Below are positions 46,457 through 55,696 of a stretch of DNA of 64,000 nucleotides, in pieces. The stretch comes from Sinomicrobium oceani (GTDB lineage Bacteria > Bacteroidota > Bacteroidia > Flavobacteriales > Flavobacteriaceae): contig NZ_FPJE01000011.1 in assembly GCF_900119185.1 (NCBI RefSeq), positions 1 to 64,000 on the forward strand, read 5' to 3'. The notes under the pieces were generated by a model that worked only from the letters and a program-made list of their open reading frames with translations, did not search any database and had not been told where the DNA came from. Every line of letters begins with the position of its first letter. Within the stretch, counting starts at the first letter, position 1. Both the position numbers and the translations under genes were made by a program.

Positions 46457-47209
46457 ATGCGCAGATTTTCTTTGATCTTCTTCTCCCTCATATTCCTGTT
46501 TATAACCCCGTTGGAGGTAACGGCACAATCCTGGTCCATTTCCGTAGACCCTTTTAGCGAGGTTATTATCAATCCTCATATAGAAGTCACTTTCCGCGAA
46601 GGTCCGGAAGAATCGGTTGTCGTGGAGTATATAAGCGAACCTATGGAGAAACTCCATGTGGAAGTCAAAAATAAAGTGCTTCACATGTACCTGGACGGAG
46701 CACGAATGGTTACCAAAACAGAAAAAGTAAAGGAAGACGGCCGAAAGGTTAAAAAACCGGTTTATGACGGTACAGTGGTAAAAGCTGTTGTCACTTATAA
46801 AAAAGCGGATAACTTCTCTTTGCGGGGCGACGAAAAAATCGTCTTCGAAAGTCCTTTGCATCTTGACAAACTCAAACTTCACATTTACGGAGCGTCCGAA
46901 ATTTCCCTGAATGAGGCTACCGTGGAAGACCTCAGGGCCGTCATTTACGGAGCATGCCATTTTGAAATCCGTAAAGGTGATATTGCCGAACAAAAATTTA
47001 CCACCTACGGAGAAAGTGAGATCCGTACGCTCGGAGCCCGGAACAAATCGACCCGGATCGTTGCTTACGGTGACAGCGATTTCGAATGCAGCGTATCCCA
47101 ACGGCTTAAAGTTACTTCATACGGGGAAGCCACCGTTAAATACAAAGGAAATCCGGAAATACGAAAAGGAATTGTTATCGGAGATACCGAAATCACCGCT
47201 ATTCCCTGA
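46457..47209 (+). CDS. Head GIN domain protein (DUF2807)
   Basis: A 250-residue exported protein of the putative auto-transporter adhesin head GIN type. After the signal peptide (RRFSLIFFSLIFLFITPLEVTAQ) the chain is a repetitive beta-helix, seen as spaced YG(A/E/D) turns: IYGASEISL, IYGACHFEI, TYGESEIRT, AYGDSDFEC and SYGEATVKY. The first part (EVIINPHIEVTFREGPEE) is the usual GIN entry strand. Such proteins are common in Bacteroidota, probably at the cell surface or in the periplasm, and their role is unproven. Confidence 0.88.
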   Translation: MRRFSLIFFSLIFLFITPLEVTAQSWSISVDPFSEVIINPHIEVTFREGPEESVVVEYISEPMEKLHVEVKNKVLHMYLDGARMVTKTEKVKEDGRKVKKPVYDGTVVKAVVTYKKADNFSLRGDEKIVFESPLHLDKLKLHIYGASEISLNEATVEDLRAVIYGACHFEIRKGDIAEQKFTTYGESEIRTLGARNKSTRIVAYGDSDFECSVSQRLKVTSYGEATVKYKGNPEIRKGIVIGDTEITAIP

Positions 47210-47280
47210 TTTTCCGGGATATCGCATTCATTTTTAAAATATTCCTGAGACAACAGCATCCTTTTCCATAAAAAACAACG

Positions 47281-47312
47281 TTGGAATAAAAGAAAAACGA
47301 GCCATAAATTTG
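47281..47312 (+). promoter_or_regulatory. Consensus promoter of sodC
   Basis: TTG (47281-47283), a 21-bp spacer and TAAATTTG (47305-47312) match the flavobacterial promoter pattern. The leader would be about 40 nt. Confidence 0.75.
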
Positions 47313-47359
47313 GTCGGCCCGATCAGGCTAAGTAATTTTAAACTCTAAAAATTCATATT

Positions 47360-47941
47360 ATGAGAAAAGTAGCATTATTAACATTATCCGTTTTGTTCCT
47401 GTCTGTTTCCTGTAAAGACAAGGCCAAAAAAGACAAGGAAAATGTCATGGAAAAAGAACCGGCTCCCATGGAGACTAAAAAAGAAACTCCCAAAAAACTC
47501 ACGGTGACCATGGAGCCTAAAAGTGATTCCAAAGTAAAAGGTACTGCGGTTTTCACTCAGAAAGACGGTAAAGTCACCATGACAGCTACCTTCGAAGGTA
47601 TGGAGCCCGGCGAACACGCCATCCACCTGCACGAAAAAGCAGATTGTTCCGCTCCCGACGGTACTTCTACAGGAGGACACTGGAACCCTACATTTGAAAA
47701 ACACGGTAAATGGGGAGATGCCGAAGGTTATCACAAAGGAGATATCGGAAACTTTAAAGCCGATAAAGATGGTAAAGGTTCTATCACCTTTTCTACGGAC
47801 GAATGGTGTATCGACTGCGATGACAACACCAAGAATATCGTGGGCAAAGGGGTAATCGTACATCAGGGTGTAGACGATTTTACTTCGCAACCTTCCGGAG
47901 ATGCCGGTGCACGAATAAGCTGCGGAGGTATTATCCAGTAA
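47360..47941 (+). CDS. sodC: Cu/Zn superoxide dismutase lipoprotein
   Basis: A 193-residue periplasmic or outer-membrane lipoprotein that converts superoxide to hydrogen peroxide and oxygen. The lipoprotein signal ends at LSVSC (Cys18) and is followed by a Lys/Glu-rich linker. Metal ligands are visible in order: HLHEKADC (the two copper His and the disulfide Cys), GGHWNP, HKGDIGN, and VIVHQGVDDFTSQPSGDAG with the last copper His. The active-site Arg and second Cys are in ARISCGG. An extra DEWCIDCDD segment sits in the loop near residue 152. It is monocistronic with its own promoter. Confidence 0.95.
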   Translation: MRKVALLTLSVLFLSVSCKDKAKKDKENVMEKEPAPMETKKETPKKLTVTMEPKSDSKVKGTAVFTQKDGKVTMTATFEGMEPGEHAIHLHEKADCSAPDGTSTGGHWNPTFEKHGKWGDAEGYHKGDIGNFKADKDGKGSITFSTDEWCIDCDDNTKNIVGKGVIVHQGVDDFTSQPSGDAGARISCGGIIQ

Positions 47942-48020
47942 TAAACCATTCACGTATACTATACAACGAGCTATCGGGCGGCCCGGGGCCATATATACAT
48001 TATCCAAATATTACATTTAT

Positions 48021-49205
48021 ATGAACCCCTCCGCAACAGGTTGGATAGATAAGTTGAATACCCTTTTAGATAAATCCGGGGTTTTTCCTGTGCATGCTAT
48101 CGTTCTTTACGATAAGCTCCGGGACTCCGGATTTATTTATGGTACCAATATTCGCCTGGCCTACCCGCTGGATATCGACAACAGGCTAACGGAAGAAGAG
48201 CTATCCAAAACCCATCTCTACATGGCACTGCTCAGTGCCCATTATACACATACCGGAAGCCTGGTTTACGAGGAAGCCATCCATACTGTCATCAGTTTTT
48301 ATGCCCATATTGAGAAGCACAATGTGTCCTTTTTCCAAAAGTTTCTTAACGGAAGGAAAAATTCTACCAAACTGGAGAAGATCCTCGGCAATCGGATACA
48401 GTTCGATGAAAATATCCTCACCAAGAATTTCAACCGTATCCTCACGAATGTATTGCTCTATACCGACGTCCTCACTTACATACAATACCTCGGTGGAAAT
48501 ACAGATTGTGTCACGTATGCCGCAAAACTGGAGGCCTTTATTATCGATACCATGTACCGGGCACTGGAGATCAAACCCGGGAAAAACGAATTTGATATTC
48601 AGCTCGTCAGGCTCTTCGAAGCTTCCGCACGCTATGCCGGTACCGTAGGTAAAGAAGTTATCGTACCGGAAGAAGAAAAACGTATATTCTCTACTCCACT
48701 CGAAAAAAAGTACCTGATAGACCTGGCTTGTCTTACGATCTGGAATGACAAGGTTATCGACACCGAAGAAAAGCAATTTGTACTGGATTTCGGCCGCGAC
48801 CTTCAGGTCGGCCGTAACGAAGTAGAACAGTCCGTAGAACTTGTCCGTTCGTTTTTCCGGATATATAAAGACGAAATCCTGCTGCTGAATTTTTCCAATC
48901 CGGTAAAACATTTTTACGACAACTCCACCAGAATGGTCAGCAATCTTATTCTGCGAAACAAAAAACGACTGATCCAGGAGTTATTACAAAGCCGGGAGCT
49001 GTTGGTGCTACTATCCAAATCTACGGTAAAAGAACTTACCAAAGAGGAGAAACAAAAAGTAAAGGTGCAACTTCTCGACATCTGTAAAACCATTCCTTCG
49101 CTGGCTATTTTTCTGTTGCCCGGAGGCGGCATTCTCCTGCCGTTGCTCATAAAATTTATTCCGCAACTGCTTCCTTCCGCTTTTAACGATAACAAAATAA
49201 ACTGA
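48021..49205 (+). CDS. LETM1-related (biofilm-associated type) protein
   Basis: A 394-residue, mostly helical protein. The last 70 residues carry the LETM1-like segment: KSTVKELTKEEKQKVKVQL followed by the hydrophobic LLPGGGILLPLLIKFIPQLLPSAF. In mitochondrial LETM1 the matching region lies at a membrane and is linked to K+/H+ exchange. Bacterial relatives are named only by a biofilm association. The N-terminal 300 residues have no motif I recognise. There is no signal peptide, so it is cytoplasmic or on the inner face of the membrane. TACATTTA at 48012-48019 directly precedes the ATG. Confidence 0.78.
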   Translation: MNPSATGWIDKLNTLLDKSGVFPVHAIVLYDKLRDSGFIYGTNIRLAYPLDIDNRLTEEELSKTHLYMALLSAHYTHTGSLVYEEAIHTVISFYAHIEKHNVSFFQKFLNGRKNSTKLEKILGNRIQFDENILTKNFNRILTNVLLYTDVLTYIQYLGGNTDCVTYAAKLEAFIIDTMYRALEIKPGKNEFDIQLVRLFEASARYAGTVGKEVIVPEEEKRIFSTPLEKKYLIDLACLTIWNDKVIDTEEKQFVLDFGRDLQVGRNEVEQSVELVRSFFRIYKDEILLLNFSNPVKHFYDNSTRMVSNLILRNKKRLIQELLQSRELLVLLSKSTVKELTKEEKQKVKVQLLDICKTIPSLAIFLLPGGGILLPLLIKFIPQLLPSAFNDNKIN

Positions 49206-49542
49206 TTTCCCGAAAATCGCTCCGCAGTTTACATGTTATTTTTCTCAGCTTTTCCACAAAATGTGTCATTTCGCTACCTAAAGGGCCTTCCATGACCTTT
49301 ATTTTACCGTAATACCGGGATTCTGAAACGTTATACCCCCCCCGGAACTCACGTATTTACTGATATTCACAAACCATTACACCCTTTTTTGCTGATTTCG
49401 TTATATTCGTTACAACTTTCTTTCATAAACAAAAAAAAATGTACTTTTAACGGCCATTGACATTACGGATGGATTCTTACCAATCTCCTTATGAATATGG
49501 GTGATTCTCTGTCCTTCTGGTATAAAATCAATTTAACCCAAT
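49206..49542 (+). other. Intergenic stretch before the galactose operon
   Basis: About 335 bp without a gene. TATATTCG (49402-49409) and TACTTTTA (49442-49449) are imperfect -7 candidates for the symporter operon. An 8-base C run lies near 49337. No clear operator dyad was found. Confidence 0.45.
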
Positions 49543-51093
49543 ATGAATTTTTCAACTGTAGACATCGTTATTTTTATCGGCTACCTGATTGTGCTGTGTG
49601 CTATCGGGCTCTGGCTCTCCTTCAAAGATAAACAGGAAGGAGCCGAAGATTACTTTCTGGCCAGTAAATCGCTCCCATGGTGGGCTGTAGGAGGCTCTCT
49701 TATCGCTTCAAACATTTCTGCGGAACAATTTATCGGGATGTCAGGTTCCGGTTACGTGGTAGGTATGGCCATAGCCTCATACGAACTCATGGCAGCACTG
49801 ACCCTGATCATCGTAGCCAAGTTTTTCCTGCCGATTTTCATCAAAAAAGGAATTTATACCATGCCCCAGTTCCTGGAGGAACGCTTTGATAAGCGTGTAC
49901 ACACCGGGCTTGCCATTTTCTGGGTACTCCTTTTTGTATTCGTCAATATCACTTCCGTATTATACCTCGGGGCACTGGCCCTGAAAACCATTATGGGAAT
50001 CGATATGGTCTACGGTATCATAGGACTTGTTATTTTCTCGTCTACCTTTTCCATTTTCGGCGGACTGAAAGCAGTGGTGTGGACCGATGTTATCCAGGTC
50101 GCCGTATTGATCTTCGGCGGATTGCTGGCCAGTGTCCTGGTACTGAATGCTATCGGAGGCAGTACCTGGGAAGGTTTTGCCACATTGCTGGAAAGAGCCC
50201 CGGAAAAATTTGATATGATCCTCGACAAAACCAATGAAGAATACAAAAACCTGCCGGGTATCAGCGTCCTTGTAGGTGGTTTATGGATTGCCAACCTGTA
50301 TTACTGGGGTAACAACCAGTATATCATACAACGTGCCCTCGGCGCCAAAAGCCTTAAAGAAGCCCAAAAAGGAACAGCATTTGCAGCTTTCCTGAAAGTG
50401 TTATTACCGCTTATCGTCGTTATACCCGGAATTGCAGCCTTTGTCCTCGATGCCGACATCGCCAAACCCGACGAAGCCTATCCGTGGATACTGGACAATT
50501 ACGTGCTTACCGGGTTTAAAGGCCTTGCGTTTGCCGCCCTGATCTCTGCTATCGGATCTTCCCTGAGCTCTATGGTAAACAGTACATCAACCATATTTAC
50601 CATGGATATATACAAGCAAATGGACAAGACGGCCAGCAATAAAAAGATCGTTACCATAGGGCGTATCGTCTCCGCCTTATCACTCATTGTAGGTGGTATC
50701 GTTGCCCCATTGCTGGGCAATCTCGACCAGGCCTTCCAGTTTATACAGGAATACACCGGGTTTATCAGCCCCGGTGTAGTGGTTATTTTCCTCTTCGGAA
50801 TGTTCTGGAAAAGGACTTCTGCCAATGCGGCTTTCTGGGTCGTACTCCTGTCTATTCCGCTCTCCGTTGCCCTGAAATACTTTACACCGGAAATACCGTT
50901 TATGAACCGTATGGGGCTGTGTTTCCTTATTCTTTCGGCCATTATTATCGGAATATCACTGATGGAAAACAAATCGGACGATAAAAAAGCGATTCATTTC
51001 GAAAAAGGACTCTTTAAAACCTCCCCGGTATTCAATATCTCCGCTATCCTCATCATGGGAATACTTGCGGTTATTTACACCATGTGGTGGTAA
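49543..51093 (+). CDS. Sodium/sugar symporter (SSS family), probable galactose transporter
   Basis: A 516-residue inner-membrane Na+/solute symporter with about 14 helices, resembling SGLT-type galactose/glucose carriers. Family marks are EDYFLASKSLPWWAVGGSLIASNISAEQ (helix 1 region), GGLKAVVWTDVIQ, the sugar-site stretch NLYYWGNNQYIIQRALGAKS, and SSLSSMVNSTSTIFTMDIY. It is first in the run symporter - galK - lgt - galT (58 bp to galK). With the kinase and uridylyltransferase behind it, galactose is the most likely substrate. Confidence 0.92.
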   Translation: MNFSTVDIVIFIGYLIVLCAIGLWLSFKDKQEGAEDYFLASKSLPWWAVGGSLIASNISAEQFIGMSGSGYVVGMAIASYELMAALTLIIVAKFFLPIFIKKGIYTMPQFLEERFDKRVHTGLAIFWVLLFVFVNITSVLYLGALALKTIMGIDMVYGIIGLVIFSSTFSIFGGLKAVVWTDVIQVAVLIFGGLLASVLVLNAIGGSTWEGFATLLERAPEKFDMILDKTNEEYKNLPGISVLVGGLWIANLYYWGNNQYIIQRALGAKSLKEAQKGTAFAAFLKVLLPLIVVIPGIAAFVLDADIAKPDEAYPWILDNYVLTGFKGLAFAALISAIGSSLSSMVNSTSTIFTMDIYKQMDKTASNKKIVTIGRIVSALSLIVGGIVAPLLGNLDQAFQFIQEYTGFISPGVVVIFLFGMFWKRTSANAAFWVVLLSIPLSVALKYFTPEIPFMNRMGLCFLILSAIIIGISLMENKSDDKKAIHFEKGLFKTSPVFNISAILIMGILAVIYTMWW

Positions 51094-51151
51094 GAAAGAC
51101 AGAAAATCAAAGCTAAAAACAACTATAAATTTATCCTTCGGGATAAACCGT

Positions 51152-52321
51152 ATGACAACAGAAGCATTAACAACCAGAATACAATCCATATTCCGGGAGA
51201 AGCACGGCACTGCGCCCCTGATGGTACAATCTCCGGGCCGCATTAATATTATCGGGGAACATACCGACTACAATGACGGATTTGTGCTCCCCGGGGCTAT
51301 TGACCGCTATATTATATGTGCTATCGCCAAAAATGACACCACAGATCAATGTTCCGTTTATGCTGCGGATATGGAGGAAGACTGTACATTCAGTCTCCAC
51401 GATGTAAAACCTTCGGATAAAGGAAGCTGGAAAAACTATGTCCTGGGTGTGGTTGCCGAAATACGGAAAAAGGGAGAACAGCTCTCCGGTTTCGATATCG
51501 TATTCGGGGGCAATATTCCCAAAGGGTCCGGGCTTTCGTCTTCCGCCGCTTTGGAGAACAGTATTGCCTTTGGCCTGAACAGCCTTTTCGGGCTCGGTAT
51601 GTCACGTAAAGAAATGATGTTGCTTTCACAAAAAGCCGAACACAATTTCGTAGGGGTACAATGTGGTATTATGGACCAGTTTGCCAGCATGCAGGGCCAG
51701 GAAGATCATGTCCTGCTGCTCGATTGCCGTACTCTCGATTTCCGACCGGTACAGATCGACCTGGGTGACTACGAGATCCTGCTTATTAATACCAACGTAA
51801 AGCACAGTCTTGCCGATTCTGCGTATAACGACCGCAGAAATGCCTGTGAAGCCGGGGTAAAAGCCCTCCGGACCGTGTTTCCGGAAATCAGGGCCCTCCG
51901 CGATGCCACCGAAGACCATCTCGACCGTATAAAAAACCAGATCCCGGAAGAAGTGTACACGCAGTGCCTCTATGTTATCCAGGAAAACAACCGGGTACAG
52001 CAAGCCATTGAAGCTATTGCTCAGCATAACATCGGGCAGTTGGGTGCCCTGCTTTTTGCCTCCCACAACGGGTTGCAACGCCAATACCAGGTAAGCTGTC
52101 CCGAACTGGACTTTCTCGTAGAAAAGGCACGCGAAAATCCTGCCATACAAGGAAGCCGGATGATGGGCGGAGGCTTCGGAGGATGTACGATAAATATCAT
52201 TAAAAAAGGAGCGGCAGAGGCTTTCGTAGACTCCCTACGCGAAGAATATGTACGCACCTTCGACAAAGAGCCCGATACCTATAGTCTCGCCCTGACCAAA
52301 GGAACCGATGTACAGGCCTGA
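51152..52321 (+). CDS. galK: Galactokinase
   Basis: This enzyme phosphorylates alpha-D-galactose to galactose-1-phosphate with ATP, the first committed step of the Leloir pathway. The 389-residue GHMP kinase shows the galactokinase signature GRINIIGEHTDYNDG (near residue 30), the ATP loop PKGSGLSSSAALE (about 122-134) and the C-terminal MMGGGFGGCTI. ATG 51152 starts MTTEALTTRI; the longer reading from 51065 runs back into the symporter gene. It lies 58 bp after the symporter stop and 58 bp before lgt. Confidence 0.96.
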   Translation: MTTEALTTRIQSIFREKHGTAPLMVQSPGRINIIGEHTDYNDGFVLPGAIDRYIICAIAKNDTTDQCSVYAADMEEDCTFSLHDVKPSDKGSWKNYVLGVVAEIRKKGEQLSGFDIVFGGNIPKGSGLSSSAALENSIAFGLNSLFGLGMSRKEMMLLSQKAEHNFVGVQCGIMDQFASMQGQEDHVLLLDCRTLDFRPVQIDLGDYEILLINTNVKHSLADSAYNDRRNACEAGVKALRTVFPEIRALRDATEDHLDRIKNQIPEEVYTQCLYVIQENNRVQQAIEAIAQHNIGQLGALLFASHNGLQRQYQVSCPELDFLVEKARENPAIQGSRMMGGGFGGCTINIIKKGAAEAFVDSLREEYVRTFDKEPDTYSLALTKGTDVQA

Positions 52322-52379
52322 CGGGAGATAGTCCCGGAGATGATAAAGGAAATCCCGATGCCGAAAAAGATTGATAGCA

Positions 52380-53222
52380 ATGATAAAAGACCATATTTTA
52401 TACTGGAATTTTGATCCGGTTATTTTCTGGATAACCGATAGTTTTCCTTTAAAATATTACGGACTTCTGTTTGTAACCGGACTTATGCTCGGCTATGTGG
52501 TCGTGCGAAGTATATACCGTAAAGAAGGTGTACCGGTCTCACAGCTCGATACCCTGCTGACCTATATAGTCATAGGTACCGTTGCCGGGGCCCGGCTCGG
52601 ACATTGCCTGTTTTACGATCCCGGTTACTACCTGCAACATCCCCTCGAAATCGTACTCCCGATACAGGAAGTTGAAGGCTCTTACCGGTTTGTCGGATAC
52701 CAGGGCCTTGCCAGTCACGGTGGTGCTATTGGTGTGCTCCTGGCCCTTATATACTATCACCGAAAATACAAGGTTCCGCTGTTATGGCTGCTGGACAGGA
52801 TCGCTATAGCCATTCCTCTTACCGGTACCTGTATACGCCTCGGAAACTTTATGAATTCGGAAATATACGGCAAACCTACCCATAGCAACTGGGGTGTGGT
52901 TTTTATGAGGGACGACCTCATACCCCGTCATCCTACCCAACTGTACGAAGCCACGGCATACATCGCTATTTTTATACTTCTGGAGTTGTGCTACCGCAAT
53001 AAAAAACTCAGACAACAAGGCGGCTTTATTTTCGGACTGTTCCTGATGACTTTATTTTCCGCACGTTTTCTCATCGAATTTTTCAAAGAAAACCAGGTCG
53101 GGTTCGAAGATGCCATGATCATCAATATGGGGCAGGTATTGAGCATTCCTTTTATCCTGTTGGGAATATTCTTTGTCCTAAAACACAAAATACTACAAAC
53201 TAAAACGGTTCATACACCATGA
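52380..53222 (+). CDS. lgt: Prolipoprotein diacylglyceryl transferase
   Basis: Lgt transfers diacylglycerol from phosphatidylglycerol to the lipobox Cys of prolipoproteins, an essential step for the many lipoproteins seen in this window. The 280-residue protein has about seven helices and the known key residues: GLASHGGAIG (active-site His), RLGNFMNSEIYG (Arg, Asn and Glu), RHPTQLYEA and RFLIEFFKENQ (Arg). ATG 52380 is chosen over TTG 52371. Its stop overlaps the galT start (ATGA), so the two are translationally coupled. A lipoprotein enzyme inside a galactose operon is unexpected. I cannot tell whether the genome has another lgt. Confidence 0.95.
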   Translation: MIKDHILYWNFDPVIFWITDSFPLKYYGLLFVTGLMLGYVVVRSIYRKEGVPVSQLDTLLTYIVIGTVAGARLGHCLFYDPGYYLQHPLEIVLPIQEVEGSYRFVGYQGLASHGGAIGVLLALIYYHRKYKVPLLWLLDRIAIAIPLTGTCIRLGNFMNSEIYGKPTHSNWGVVFMRDDLIPRHPTQLYEATAYIAIFILLELCYRNKKLRQQGGFIFGLFLMTLFSARFLIEFFKENQVGFEDAMIINMGQVLSIPFILLGIFFVLKHKILQTKTVHTP

Positions 53223-54244
53223 TTCAAAAAGATATTCTGCAAAACCAGTCTCACAAAAGATTCAACATACTTACCGGCGAGTGGATCCTGGTCTCCCCTC
53301 ACCGCACCAAACGGCCCTGGCAGGGACAACAGGAAAAACAGGCCGGCGATAAACGTCCTTCTTATGATGAAAGCTGTTACCTGTGCCCCGGAAACGAACG
53401 TGCCAGTGGTGATAGCAATCCGCAATACACGGACACCTATGCTTTTACGAACGATTTTGCTGCCCTCCAGAGCAAATCGGATCCGTTTATCATCAACGAC
53501 GGATTGCTTCGTGCGGAGAGCGAGCTGGGGACCTGCCGTGTTATCTGCTTTTCTCCGGACCATTCCAAAAGCCTGGCCCACATGGATACTTCAGGCATCG
53601 AAAACGTAGTGAACCTGTGGCAGGAAGAATTCCGTCAGCTCGGAAGCCGTGAAGATATCCGCTACGTACAGATCTTTGAGAACAAAGGTGCTGTTATGGG
53701 ATGCAGTAACCCCCACCCGCACGGACAGATATGGGCACAGAGTTCCATACCCAACGAAGTCATCAAGAAAGATAAACGGCAGAAAGATTATTACGAAAAC
53801 AACCAGAAGAGCCTCCTGTCCGATTACATTCACCAGGAACTGAGTAATAAGGAAAGACTGGTCTACGAAAACGGGCATTTTGTCGTGCTCATTCCGTTCT
53901 GGGCAGTATGGCCTTTTGAAACCATGATCATTCCCAAACGCCAGCAGGCTCATATCGGTCAGTTATCAGCCGAAGAAAAAACAGGTTTCGCAGATGCCAT
54001 ACGGTTTATCACAGCTACTTACGATAAACTCTTTGACTGTTCTTTCCCGTACTCGTCAGGCATCCATCAGGCGCCTACGGACGGAAAAGATTACGATCAC
54101 TGGCACTGGCACATGAGCTTTTATCCACCCCTGCTCCGTTCTGCTACAGTAAAAAAATTTATGGTAGGATACGAAATGTTTGCCATGCCACAACGCGATA
54201 TCACGGCCGAAAGTGCGGCACAGCGGTTACGCGAATTAGCCTAA
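53219..54244 (+). CDS. galT: Galactose-1-phosphate uridylyltransferase
   Basis: GalT exchanges UMP between UDP-glucose and galactose-1-phosphate in the Leloir pathway. The 341-residue HIT-superfamily enzyme has the catalytic histidine motif NPHPHGQIW (about residues 161-169), the zinc cysteines in CYLCPGNERASG (about 52-63), and the C-terminal HWHWHMSFYPP. It begins inside the last codons of lgt (4-base overlap). Its 3' end overlaps the convergent LytTR regulator gene by 9 bp, so no terminator lies between the two operons. No galE is found nearby. Confidence 0.97.
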   Translation: MIQKDILQNQSHKRFNILTGEWILVSPHRTKRPWQGQQEKQAGDKRPSYDESCYLCPGNERASGDSNPQYTDTYAFTNDFAALQSKSDPFIINDGLLRAESELGTCRVICFSPDHSKSLAHMDTSGIENVVNLWQEEFRQLGSREDIRYVQIFENKGAVMGCSNPHPHGQIWAQSSIPNEVIKKDKRQKDYYENNQKSLLSDYIHQELSNKERLVYENGHFVVLIPFWAVWPFETMIIPKRQQAHIGQLSAEEKTGFADAIRFITATYDKLFDCSFPYSSGIHQAPTDGKDYDHWHWHMSFYPPLLRSATVKKFMVGYEMFAMPQRDITAESAAQRLRELA

Positions 54245-54988
54245 CCAGTTTTTAAAGTCCTTTACCCGTTCCCGGCTTACAATAATCTCCTGTCCGTTGT
54301 ATTTGTGCAGTTTTAGTTGAAGCCGGGCATTGGTATAAGCCACAATCTCCCGGATCGCCGCTACATTCACATAATATTTCCGACTTACCCGGTAAAAAGT
54401 GTCAGGGTCCAGTTCGTTTTCGAGAGCATCCAGGGTAATATCCAACAGGTAATCCCGGCCTTCACAGGTGTGGAGGTATGTCCCTTTGTTTTCACTGTAA
54501 ATACACTCTATATCTTCGACAGGTATCATTTTCAGCCGCTGTCCCACCTTCACCGTAAAACGCTTCTTATACGATCGTTCGAAAGGATTGACGAGCATTT
54601 TCCTGACGGCTTCGAAATCCAGATGCAACCCTGCGGACGGAATACGTTTACGGTATTTTTTAAGGGCCTCCTCCAGTTCTTCGTCATCTATAGGTTTGAG
54701 GAGATAGTCTATACTGTTGAGCTTAAAAGCCCGCAAGGCATATTCGTCATAGGCCGTGGTAAAAATCACCGCGCTCTTTACTTCTATGGTTTCGAAAATC
54801 TCGAAAGAGAGCCCGTCGGAAAGCTGAATATCGAGGAATATCAGATCGGGATGCTCGTTTTTACGAAACCAGTCCAGGGATTCTTCCACCGAATGTAACA
54901 TGGTATCTACGGCGATTCCCGCTTTTTCCACCATACGCTGCAAACGTCTTGCCGCCGGTTTTTCGTCTTCTATAATAATTACTTTCAT
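54236..54988 (-). CDS. LytTR-type response regulator
   Basis: A 250-residue two-component regulator. The receiver domain (1-120) has the acidic pair IEDE (residues 6-9), phospho-acceptor Asp53 in LIFLDIQLSDG, and conserved Thr/Lys in FTTAYDEYA and LLKPID. The LytTR DNA-binding domain (about 145-250) shows DIECIYSENKGTYLHTCEG, FYRVSRKYYVNVAAI and a final KDFKNWLG. LytTR proteins bind direct repeats spaced by two helical turns, and such a repeat lies upstream of this operon at 57156-57184. It is the last gene of an operon with a LytS-like kinase and two 2TM-domain genes (gaps 20, 30 and 34 bp). Confidence 0.95.
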   Translation of the reverse strand: MKVIIIEDEKPAARRLQRMVEKAGIAVDTMLHSVEESLDWFRKNEHPDLIFLDIQLSDGLSFEIFETIEVKSAVIFTTAYDEYALRAFKLNSIDYLLKPIDDEELEEALKKYRKRIPSAGLHLDFEAVRKMLVNPFERSYKKRFTVKVGQRLKMIPVEDIECIYSENKGTYLHTCEGRDYLLDITLDALENELDPDTFYRVSRKYYVNVAAIREIVAYTNARLQLKLHKYNGQEIIVSRERVKDFKNWLG

Positions 54989-55022
54989 AAAATCCCTATA
55001 GTCTTGCGAATATACTCTATAA

Positions 55023-55343
55023 TTATTCCCAGCGTTTCTCCTGCTGTTCTTGCTTTCTCATAAAACGTGCTATCTGCCTCTTCTCCCATTCTTTTCCCAA
55101 AAATAAATCAGGAATAAATACGGAAGCCCCATGCACGACGACTCCAAGCCCCCAGAAAACAGCGGTGGAAAATGTTCCGAAATTCCAGAAGTCCTCTCCT
55201 TTCTTTTCGGTTTCCAGCCAGATCATAACCAGCAGGAAGATATTAACCACGGCATACCAGAACAAATGTTTGTAAAAACTTTTTTCCTTCTCCAGCCGCT
55301 TCCGCGCCCGGAGGTATTTTTCCTCTTTTGTATACGTTTCCAT
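55023..55343 (-). CDS. 2TM domain protein
   Basis: A 106-residue membrane protein of the 2TM (PF13239) type: a charged N-terminal helix (YLRARKRLEKEKSFYKHLFWY), two transmembrane segments (about residues 28-45 and 58-78), and a conserved end GKEWEKRQIARFMRKQEQ. It is a paralogue of 55374-55676 and of the C-terminal part of the kinase at 55697. It is encoded just before the LytTR regulator, so it may modulate the kinase in the membrane. No catalytic residues are seen. Confidence 0.88.
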   Translation of the reverse strand: METYTKEEKYLRARKRLEKEKSFYKHLFWYAVVNIFLLVMIWLETEKKGEDFWNFGTFSTAVFWGLGVVVHGASVFIPDLFLGKEWEKRQIARFMRKQEQQEKRWE

Positions 55344-55373
55344 AATTCGATGCTCCGATTAGTTATTAATATA

Positions 55374-55676
55374 TTATTCCCAGCGTTGCTTGTCCTCCTC
55401 TGCCTGCATATATTCCTCTATTTTCCGTTTCTCCCATTGCGTCCCGAAAAAACCTTTGATCAGAAAGACATCCGCTGCGTGGAAAGCCAGCCCTACGCCC
55501 CATCCTATAGCGGGAAACAAACACCAGAGGTACCATCTGGATGTCCAGATATTAATAATAAACAGCAACAGGTTAACCAGGATATAAAAGAACAGGTGCC
55601 TGTAGAATTCTTTTTCGCGTTCCAGCCGTTTCTTGGCCCTGAGATATCTTTCTTCTTCGGTATCAGATTTTTGCAT
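55374..55676 (-). CDS. 2TM domain protein
   Basis: A 100-residue membrane protein with the same layout as its neighbour: YLRAKKRLEREKEFYRHLFFY, two helices, then GTQWEKRKIEEYMQAEEDK. It lies 30 bp before the next 2TM gene and 20 bp after the kinase gene, so it surely belongs to the same mRNA. The tandem pair probably arose by local duplication. The internal segment PAIGWGVGLAFHAADVFL matches the corresponding part of the kinase's C-terminal 2TM domain (PAFGWGIGLAFHAARVFL) almost residue for residue. Confidence 0.88.
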   Translation of the reverse strand: MQKSDTEEERYLRAKKRLEREKEFYRHLFFYILVNLLLFIINIWTSRWYLWCLFPAIGWGVGLAFHAADVFLIKGFFGTQWEKRKIEEYMQAEEDKQRWE

Positions 55677-55696
55677 GATCTATTCTTATTTACCGA

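Noticed and set aside
46331-47101. Reverse-strand open frame of 256 codons opposite the head-GIN gene
   Set aside because: The forward frame has a signal peptide and regular beta-helix repeats, and the reverse frame has neither.
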